Below, piece after piece: positions 1 through 5,153 of a DNA stretch of 7,918 bases (positions are counted from its first letter, which is position 1; each line of letters begins with the position of its first letter). Source of the DNA: Candidatus Aegiribacteria sp. GTDB taxonomy: Bacteria > Fermentibacterota > Fermentibacteria > Fermentibacterales > Fermentibacteraceae. The notes below the pieces were generated by a model. The model was not told the origin of the DNA, searched no databases, and saw only the letters and a program-made list of their open reading frames with translations. The stretch lies in NCBI GenBank assembly GCA_021107345.1, contig JAIOSX010000179.1, positions 1 through 7,918 of the forward strand, written 5' to 3'. The translations under genes were made by a program, and so were the position numbers.

Positions 1-564
1 ATGAGCGACCATAATATTATCGAGAGAAAACTCAAGACGAATATCCACTACAAGAACGCTGTGAGACGAGATCTCGTAGACAGCGTCCGACAGCTGCACG
101 ACTGGCAGGAACAACTCAATCAGATACACAACATTCGCAAGGAGAAAAAACTCATGAGAACCGTGGAGAGATACCGCGGTTTCATTGAGAACATGAGAAC
201 CTTTCTATCGCCCATGCTTGATGAACTCGAAGAGGATATCAAGAAGGAGATGAGCTTCAGCGAAGACGAGCTCAAGGAGTTCAAGCAGGAAGTCCAGGAA
301 GAGACCAAACTTGCCTCTGAGGCAAGGATAGCATTTGAAAAGGCGAGGGATGCTGCGGAGGGTGCTGAGGACAAGAAGCTTGAACCTGACGAGCTGGTAG
401 CTCTAAAGGAAGCTTACAGCAAGGCATGGAGAGCATTTCGTCTTGAGAAGCACAAGCTCGATGAAGCCAGTGATGAACTTGAAAGTGAGCAGACGGACAG
501 GGAGATCTTCAAAATGGAGCTGAAGCGAATTCACGTAGAGCGGCATTTCATTAAAGAGGTATAG
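1..564 (+). CDS. Hypothetical coiled-coil protein
   Basis: I do not recognise this 187-residue protein. It is highly charged (many K, E, D and R) and almost free of Gly and Pro. Long heptad-like stretches, roughly residues 40-125 and 135-180, predict a nearly all-helical, probably coiled-coil, soluble protein. There is no signal peptide and no hydrophobic segment, so it is most likely cytoplasmic. The ATG is the very first base of the window, so its ribosome binding site is out of view and a longer N-terminus cannot be excluded; the MSDHN start nevertheless looks natural. It ends with TAG at 562-564, and the next gene starts 5 nt later, with that gene's Shine-Dalgarno lying inside this gene's last codons. 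Co-transcription with the membrane M90 peptidase is therefore likely, and this protein may be its partner, regulator or substrate (inference only). Confidence 0.75.
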   Translation: MSDHNIIERKLKTNIHYKNAVRRDLVDSVRQLHDWQEQLNQIHNIRKEKKLMRTVERYRGFIENMRTFLSPMLDELEEDIKKEMSFSEDELKEFKQEVQEETKLASEARIAFEKARDAAEGAEDKKLEPDELVALKEAYSKAWRAFRLEKHKLDEASDELESEQTDREIFKMELKRIHVERHFIKEV

Positions 565-569
565 ACTGC

Positions 570-1442
570 ATGGAGGTCTTTCCACGCAGGAAGATAGAGG
601 CAAGGTTGGGAATAACATTCCTGGCCTGCCTTTTTTTTAGCCTTCCGTTCATTGTTACAGGCAGGGCCCTGATAGTTGTACCTGTGGTTTTCGCGGTCGG
701 TGCCTTTTATTACTTTGTCATATACTATCCCAAGTACAGAAGACGGAGAAGGATCTCAGAAAATCCGCTCAGCAACGAGGACAGGGCTATTCTGTCGAAA
801 TATGTTACCTTTTACAGTTCGATGTCCGAGGATGATAAGCGGATTTATGAGGCTGATACAGCAATATTTCTGGCGGAACATACTATCACTGGTGTGGATG
901 ATGTAAAGATCACCAGGAAAGTGCAGCTGCTGGTTGCCGCAACAGCTGTTCGTCTCATTTTCAGAAGGCCTGAATGGGAATACAGAGACTTCGGCGATAT
1001 TCTAGTTTATCCCGGAGGTTTCAGGACCGATGGTTCGTATTCGACTGATCTCCGGGGCAGTGATTCAGCGGCGGCTGGACTTGTGCATTCCTCGGGGAAC
1101 GTGATCCTTTCTTTGCCGCACCTTCTTCGCGGATTTCAGCATGATAACGACGGTTACAACGTAGGGTATCACGAATTTGCACATGTGCTTGACGGATACC
1201 ATCCTGATGGAATTCCGGATGAGCTCTCACTTGGGGCATATCGGCCCTGGATAGAAGTAATGCAGAGGGAATTCGAGAAAGTTCATAAAGGAAAATCCAT
1301 ACTGCGCCAGTACGCCGGTACAAATCCAGCCGAGTTCTTTGCCTGTTCTGTCGAAGCCTTTTTCGAAAAACCTCAAATAATGAAGAAGAAAGCTCCGAAG
1401 CTTTTTGAACAGCTGTCTATATTCTTCAATCAGGATCCATGA
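570..1442 (+). CDS. mtfA: Membrane-anchored M90-family zinc metallopeptidase (MtfA family)
   Basis: This 290-residue protein has two N-terminal hydrophobic segments (about 13-30 and 33-53), then a run of basic residues (KYRRRRR, 56-61) that by the positive-inside rule places the rest in the cytoplasm. The catalytic region carries the zinc motif HEFAH (201-205) followed by LDG, matching the HExxH-LD signature of MtfA. A C-terminal NPAEFFACSVEAFFE block (252-266) probably supplies the third, Glu, ligand (E262 is my best guess from spacing), and the end FNQDP is also typical of the family. MtfA of Escherichia coli is a soluble aminopeptidase-like protein of about 265 residues that binds the glucose repressor Mlc. 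Whether that role applies here is unknown; the membrane anchor argues for a different one. The ATG at 570 has AAGAGGT at 554-560, a spacing of 9 nt. Family assignment is strong, physiological role open. Confidence 0.9.
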   Translation: MEVFPRRKIEARLGITFLACLFFSLPFIVTGRALIVVPVVFAVGAFYYFVIYYPKYRRRRRISENPLSNEDRAILSKYVTFYSSMSEDDKRIYEADTAIFLAEHTITGVDDVKITRKVQLLVAATAVRLIFRRPEWEYRDFGDILVYPGGFRTDGSYSTDLRGSDSAAAGLVHSSGNVILSLPHLLRGFQHDNDGYNVGYHEFAHVLDGYHPDGIPDELSLGAYRPWIEVMQREFEKVHKGKSILRQYAGTNPAEFFACSVEAFFEKPQIMKKKAPKLFEQLSIFFNQDP

Positions 1443-1534
1443 TCAAATTCTTCCTGAATTATCTCTCATAAATAGTGCACTTGTATAGCATGGGTCTTGT
1501 TTCCATGTCTCAGTCGGTTAATATTGGTGTTAAT

Positions 1535-1540
1535 TATACT
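1535..1540 (+). promoter_or_regulatory. Possible -10 element (TATACT) for the GGDEF gene
   Basis: The 111-nt gap before the response-regulator gene contains TATACT, five of six matches to the sigma-70 -10 consensus. I see no good -35 hexamer at 16-18 nt upstream. If real, transcription would begin about 7 nt before the GTG start, giving an almost leaderless message. This would fit the lack of a clear Shine-Dalgarno there, which has only a GGTGGTGG run at 1545-1552. Confidence 0.2.
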
Positions 1541-1553
1541 GATTGGTGGTGGC

Positions 1554-2456
1554 GTGAAAATATTGATTGTGGATGACGACCCGATAAGCCGGAAGATTCT
1601 TTCGAAGATTGTTACTGATCTCGGCTACGAGCCCGTTACTGTAAACAATGGTAAGGATGCCCTTGAGAGTGTTAAGCAGAAGGAATGCTCCGTAGTTCTG
1701 CTTGACTGGATGATGCCCGGTATGGACGGTATTGAAGTCTGCCGGGAAATCCGAAGACTTGATAATGAATATGTTTGCTACATCATTATTAACAGCGCAA
1801 GGGAAGAATCGGATGATATCAGAAAGGCCCTCAAGGCCGGTGCAAACGATTACATTTCAAAGAAGACGAACTCAATTGAACTCAAGGCCAGAATTGGTGT
1901 CGGGGTGAGAACCGCGCAGCTGGAAAAGAAGCTGATAGACCTCAATCGCCGCCTTAAATATCTTGTCAGAATCGATAGCCTTACAGGCCTGCTGAACCAT
2001 GCCGCCATTCTCAAGGAGTTGAGCATAGAGCTCGAAAGAGGCAGGAGAGATGCCACCTCAACTAGCATCCTGATGTTGGATCTTGACAGATTCAAGGCGG
2101 TGAACGACACATACGGTCACCAGACAGGTGACAAGGTTCTCATTAGATTTGCCAACCTTTTCAGCCAGAGCTGCAGATCGTTCGACAGAATTGGCCGCTA
2201 CGGAGGTGAGGAATTCCTCATAGTTCTTCCAAGAACCGGGGAGGAGGAGTCCATCTCCATCGCCAACCGTATCAGAATGCGATCCGAGACTCTTCAGATC
2301 GACAATGAAATAGAAAACCTCAGGGTTACCTGCAGTATAGGATGCTGTACGGCAGCAAATTCCGAGAAGCATTCCTCCTCAATGGTTGCAGCTGCCGATT
2401 CAGCTCTTTTCCGGGCAAAGAAGGCAGGAAGAAATCTGGTCATGTCCTGTAAATAG
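1554..2456 (+). CDS. Response regulator diguanylate cyclase (REC-GGDEF)
   Basis: This 300-residue two-domain protein is predicted to make cyclic di-GMP from two GTP under control of a phosphorelay. The REC domain (about 1-120) begins KILIVDDD, with acidic D7/D8, phospho-acceptor D51 in LLDWMMPGMDG, S81 as the switch Ser/Thr and K103 in DYISKK. A helical linker (about 120-140) leads into DSLTGLLN and the GGDEF domain (about 140-300). The active-site loop is GGEEF (217-221), metal-binding D176 sits in LDLDRFK, and an intact I-site RSFD (208-211) lies five residues upstream, so product inhibition is expected. No EAL or HD-GYP domain follows. I chose the GTG at 1554 because REC domains start at this point; an upstream in-frame TTG at 1497 would add a hydrophobic 19-residue stretch that is probably non-coding. 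No histidine kinase is adjacent, so the input is unknown. The gene converges on pyrE with only 16 nt between stops. Confidence 0.93.
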   Translation: MKILIVDDDPISRKILSKIVTDLGYEPVTVNNGKDALESVKQKECSVVLLDWMMPGMDGIEVCREIRRLDNEYVCYIIINSAREESDDIRKALKAGANDYISKKTNSIELKARIGVGVRTAQLEKKLIDLNRRLKYLVRIDSLTGLLNHAAILKELSIELERGRRDATSTSILMLDLDRFKAVNDTYGHQTGDKVLIRFANLFSQSCRSFDRIGRYGGEEFLIVLPRTGEEESISIANRIRMRSETLQIDNEIENLRVTCSIGCCTAANSEKHSSSMVAAADSALFRAKKAGRNLVMSCK

Positions 2457-2472
2457 CATCCGGGAATTCTTA

Positions 2473-3060
2473 TTACTTCTTACCGGATGACCCCGGCACC
2501 GTTATTGGAATACCTTTTTTGCATAAAGGGCATTCTTTAATGTCCCAGCTGACTGTCTCAACGCTGAGTAGAGCTCTACATGGTGATTCGAGCTTCAGCT
2601 TTCCAGCGGTTCTATCTACGATCAGGCCAACCTGAACGACTTCCGCTCCTGCGGAATTCAATGCATGAATTGATTCAACGATGCTGCCTCCTGTAGTGCA
2701 AACGTCCTCCACAAGAAGTATCCTGCTGCCTCGTACAATATTCCTGAAACCTGATCTAACAGACATTCTTGCTTCGGTGTCCCTTTGAAGAAATGCAAAC
2801 CTTTTGCCCATATGAAGGGCAGTTGTGAATCCGAAAACCACAGCTCCGTATGCAGGGGCGCACACAAGATCTATTTCTTCTCTTATATCATCCATTATCG
2901 TAGCCATCATACTGCCCAGTTCGTCTACAAATCGTGGTTCCTGGACTATGCGGATCTTCTCAAAATACTGCTTCCCATGGCGGCCTGATGTATATCTGAA
3001 ATGTCCTTCAAGCAGCGCGTTACATGATTTTAGAATCTCGATTACTCTTTTCTCACTCAA
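2473..3060 (-). CDS. pyrE: Orotate phosphoribosyltransferase (Thermus-type)
   Basis: This 195-residue cytoplasmic enzyme joins orotate to PRPP to form orotidine 5'-phosphate in de novo UMP synthesis. The type I phosphoribosyltransferase PRPP loop is clear: ILLVEDVCTTGGS (114-126). The N-terminal LLEGHFRYTSGRHGKQY block (16-32), the loop FLQRDTEARMSVRSGF (90-105) and the C-terminal CPLCKKGIPITVPGSS (177-192) are hallmarks of the shorter 'Thermus family' of PyrE rather than the enterobacterial type. The start is TTG at 3060, chosen because a perfect AGGAGG lies 4 nt upstream and the product starts where the family usually does; an ATG at 3080-3078 is out of frame. It is downstream of the TonB_C gene on the same strand with an 81-nt gap. 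A CATAAT (complement of 3087-3092) could be a private -10. No other pyr gene is in view. Confidence 0.95.
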   Translation of the reverse strand: MSEKRVIEILKSCNALLEGHFRYTSGRHGKQYFEKIRIVQEPRFVDELGSMMATIMDDIREEIDLVCAPAYGAVVFGFTTALHMGKRFAFLQRDTEARMSVRSGFRNIVRGSRILLVEDVCTTGGSIVESIHALNSAGAEVVQVGLIVDRTAGKLKLESPCRALLSVETVSWDIKECPLCKKGIPITVPGSSGKK

Positions 3061-3064
3061 TTTT

Positions 3065-3070
3065 CCTCCT
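3065..3070 (-). promoter_or_regulatory. Shine-Dalgarno that fixes the TTG start of pyrE
   Basis: Read on the minus strand this is a perfect AGGAGG, followed by AAAA and then TTG. It is the main reason for accepting the non-ATG start of pyrE, since there is no in-frame ATG nearby and the only close ATG is in another frame. Confidence 0.75.
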
Positions 3071-3141
3071 GTTTATTCATGTTGAGATTATGCTTGCCGC
3101 TTTATGAATATAAGTATCTCGCTCGAACTCTTATTCGGGGG

Positions 3142-4458
3142 TCAACGGGAGAAGTTGAACGGGTATGTTACCGGGAGAGGTCCTTCATCTTCATCCACAG
3201 CGCCGAATCTCCATGTTTCTACTACTGAGGCAAGCTCAAGGTCGAATGGGGGGTTCATTGTTGTTGAATTCAGGATGAAAACGTCGGAAACACGACCGCT
3301 CGGCTCGATTATCATTTCAATAAGAACGGTTCCAGAAAGCAGAGGATCGGCTCTGAGATGCTTATTGTAAATGAAGATCACCGAACTTTCCTTGGACGCC
3401 AGCACTTCCCTCACCTCGATTGCGGTCCGGGACATGTATGAAGAGCTGAGATCCGTCTGGAGTACGTTATCCGTATCTATGTTCACATCTGAGAAAACCA
3501 TCCTTGCCTGGCTTTCGTATGCCGTTTCGATGTTGCTTCCGGTATTTTCAAACATTGTGAGATCTCTTGCAAGCCCCTGATCTGTGCCGGCTAATTCGTA
3601 ATCCCTGGAATCAGAAGGCAGATGATCGATATTTCCAAGTGATGCCATCTGTACGCCGCCGTGAAGAATGGCATTAAGCTGATCAATTGTCATTGTTTGC
3701 GAATCCACTGAGCTGATGGCGATTGATGTATCCGGCAGGATGATAGGCTGATGCTCATCAGAACCGGATGATGCAGGGAGTTCCTGCGAGGAGGCTGTTT
3801 GCGAATATTCTACGAGTTCAGTTATCGGAACATCCACTCTGCCTGTGCCTGCCGCACTGGACAGGATAACTTCGGTGGCCGAGGAGACGGGGTTCATCTG
3901 ATAGATCATCGTATGAAGCTGCCCCGGAAGGGTAGTGCAGGACTGTACGTCAGTCTCGTAACCATCCGCTGTAATGGTGAATGTGTATGTTCGTCCGCTT
4001 AGTATATTGTCCTGAATGTAAGGGGCTGAGCCTACGTATTCCCCGTTCATGAAAACCAGAGCTTCCTCAGGTTCACCCTGAACAAGAACAGTTGACATAC
4101 TTTCCTGCCTGACATTATCGAGCAGTCTTCGAAGCTGAGGATTCTCCCGTGGGCCAAGATCGTAGTAGGGATCAAGCTGGAGCAGACTGTAGAATGCCGA
4201 TTCCATTCCGGCGGATTCTCCAACTCCGAAATAGGCAGCGCCCAGCCTGTGGTAAGCTCTGATTTCTTCATCCAGAGACAGGTTACCCTCGGCAAGGAGA
4301 GCATCCAGCGCGGCAATGCTGCCGTTCATATCTCCCATGAGATAAAGCTCGATGGCCTGATCCAGAGTGAAAATCTGGCTAAAAAGCGGTATTAATAAGC
4401 ATAATCCAATATTAATAATACAACCCTCCTTATTAAAAATGATAACACAGAACGCCAT
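3142..4458 (-). CDS. Envelope protein with TPR-like, PEGA and TonB/AgmX C-terminal domains
   Basis: Numbered from the ATG at 4458 (438 residues). A hydrophobic segment, about 14-30 (IINIGLCLLIPLFSQ), is a signal peptide or signal anchor. Residues 31-118 are helical with a TPR-like pattern (RLGAAYFGVG...LLQLDPYYDL). Residues 120-188 match a PEGA domain (ALVFMNGEYVGSAPYI...SGRTYTFTITADGYE), a beta-rich fold common in surface and envelope proteins. A low-complexity Ser/Asp-rich linker spans about 189-343. The last 95 residues match the TonB C-terminal fold in its AgmX/PglI form: EVREVLASK, LSGTVLIEMIIEPSGRVSDVFILNST, W417 and F418, and the ending PVTYPFNFSR. TonB-type domains sit in the periplasm and contact outer-membrane partners; a structural or energy-coupling role is inferred. 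The start is uncertain: TTG at 4464, ATG at 4458, or an ATT at 4419 or 4416 behind a strong Shine-Dalgarno are all possible. pyrE follows on the same strand. Confidence 0.88.
   Translation of the reverse strand: MAFCVIIFNKEGCIINIGLCLLIPLFSQIFTLDQAIELYLMGDMNGSIAALDALLAEGNLSLDEEIRAYHRLGAAYFGVGESAGMESAFYSLLQLDPYYDLGPRENPQLRRLLDNVRQESMSTVLVQGEPEEALVFMNGEYVGSAPYIQDNILSGRTYTFTITADGYETDVQSCTTLPGQLHTMIYQMNPVSSATEVILSSAAGTGRVDVPITELVEYSQTASSQELPASSGSDEHQPIILPDTSIAISSVDSQTMTIDQLNAILHGGVQMASLGNIDHLPSDSRDYELAGTDQGLARDLTMFENTGSNIETAYESQARMVFSDVNIDTDNVLQTDLSSSYMSRTAIEVREVLASKESSVIFIYNKHLRADPLLSGTVLIEMIIEPSGRVSDVFILNSTTMNPPFDLELASVVETWRFGAVDEDEGPLPVTYPFNFSR
4425..4430 (-). promoter_or_regulatory. Strong Shine-Dalgarno inside the 5' end of the TonB_C gene
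   Basis: The minus strand reads AAGGAGGG here (4431-4424), the best ribosome binding site at this end of the gene, yet it lies about 30 nt inside the open frame if translation starts at the ATG at 4458. The next in-frame codons are TGT, ATT (4419), ATT (4416), AAT and ATT; there is no ATG, GTG or TTG at usable spacing. The two ATT codons sit 5 and 8 nt away, ideal distances. Either an ATT start is used or the motif is fortuitous. Confidence 0.5.
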
Positions 4459-4487
4459 CGTCAACTGATTTCAGATATCCTTGACGA
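4458..4487. promoter_or_regulatory. Inverted repeat with mirrored TTGACG elements between divergent genes
   Basis: TCGTCAA (4458-4464) and TTGACGA (4481-4487) form a 7-bp inverted repeat with a 16-nt spacer. Each arm contains TTGACG, close to the sigma-70 -35 consensus TTGACA: one pointing left toward the TonB_C/pyrE pair, the other right toward the lipoprotein gene. It may be a pair of back-to-back -35 boxes or an operator shared by both transcripts. The -10 matches at proper spacing are weak on both sides; a TACTAT at 4526-4531 is the best -10-like hexamer on the plus strand but is too far from TTGACG. A smaller dyad CTGA-TT-TCAG sits inside at 4465-4474. Confidence 0.35.
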
Positions 4488-4552
4488 AGTACCTTTCTGG
4501 AACAATTTTCCTTGTATGGAGTTAGTACTATTGAATCGGAGGTGCATTACAA

Positions 4553-5134
4553 ATGAACCATGAGAAAAAGACGCGTATGGCCATAAATACTCGAATAAAT
4601 ATGCTTATTATATCTGCTGTCAGTACCGCTGTTATCGTTTCAGGATGCTGGAATCCATTTTCTCCAGATACTGAACCGGGCACCGGATTCCAGTACTACA
4701 ATCCTGTGGACAGCGCATACAAAGTACTTGAGAACCTTGAATACGCATACACAAGCCTTGATATCGATCATTACCTTAAGTGTTTCCGAGATGATTTTGA
4801 GTTTCATCTGCTTGAAATAGACTGGGCTGATTACGACGGAGACGGTACAATTGACGAATACTGGGGGATAGATCTGGAGGAATCGTATCATATCGTCATG
4901 TTCAATAATGTTTCTTCCATAGATCTTACTCTTTCGGGAACCCAGCAGAGCCCCTGGACAGGTGATTCCACAGGACAAGCATTGCAGCTGCCTCGCACTT
5001 TTGATCTCAAGGTATATACACAAGAGACTCCACCTCAAGGATTCAGAGCATCAGGTGAAGCTCTTTTTATCTGTCGCGAAGATTCCACAGGCGAATGGTA
5101 TATATGGCAGTGGTGGGATCTGTCCGATACTTAA
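4553..5134 (+). CDS. Small lipoprotein, probable NTF2-like fold
   Basis: This is a 193-residue exported protein. A basic n-region (K5, K6, R8, R14) and hydrophobic core (17-29) end in the lipobox VSGC, so Cys32 should be lipidated by signal peptidase II processing. The mature part opens with a Pro/Ser-rich linker, then SAYKVLENLEYAYTSLDIDHYLKCF (54-78), the helix pattern seen at the start of NTF2/SnoaL-like folds. A Ca-binding-like loop DYDGDGTIDEYWG (93-105) follows, and the protein ends in a Trp-rich strand (WYIWQWWDL, 182-190). I know of no assigned function for this kind of protein; binding or scaffolding in the envelope is possible. The ATG at 4553 has GGAGG at 4538-4542, spacing 10 nt. 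It starts a plus-strand run with the protease (19-nt gap) and a probable outer-membrane protein. Confidence 0.85.
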   Translation: MNHEKKTRMAINTRINMLIISAVSTAVIVSGCWNPFSPDTEPGTGFQYYNPVDSAYKVLENLEYAYTSLDIDHYLKCFRDDFEFHLLEIDWADYDGDGTIDEYWGIDLEESYHIVMFNNVSSIDLTLSGTQQSPWTGDSTGQALQLPRTFDLKVYTQETPPQGFRASGEALFICREDSTGEWYIWQWWDLSDT

Positions 5135-5153
5135 ACTCTGATTATAACCTGCA

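Noticed and set aside
1021..1323. 100-codon minus-strand open frame opposite the MtfA-like gene
   Set aside because: It lies entirely over the conserved HEFAH region of a clear family member; it is a shadow of that frame.
1497..1553. In-frame TTG extension adding 19 hydrophobic residues to the response regulator
   Set aside because: REC domains begin at (M/V)KILIVDDD, exactly at the GTG at 1554. The upstream stretch has no Shine-Dalgarno at 1497 and overlaps a TATACT -10-like element; its hydrophobicity comes from a T-rich intergenic sequence.
2457..2489. CATCCGG...CCGGATG inverted repeat between the converging GGDEF and pyrE genes, possible bidirectional terminator
   Set aside because: Only 7 bp with a 19-nt loop, no T-tract on either side, and it overlaps the pyrE coding end. 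Too weak to list as a terminator.
4400..4423. Tiny out-of-frame ORFs behind the internal Shine-Dalgarno (TTG at 4423 giving three codons; ATG at 4402 giving seven codons)
   Set aside because: Spacing is wrong (under 2 nt and about 22 nt) and the peptides are too short to support; a leader-peptide role would be speculation.
4640..5038. 132-codon minus-strand open frame opposite the lipoprotein gene
   Set aside because: The plus-strand frame has a lipobox, a Shine-Dalgarno and a coherent protein; the antisense frame has no recognisable domain and an unnatural composition.
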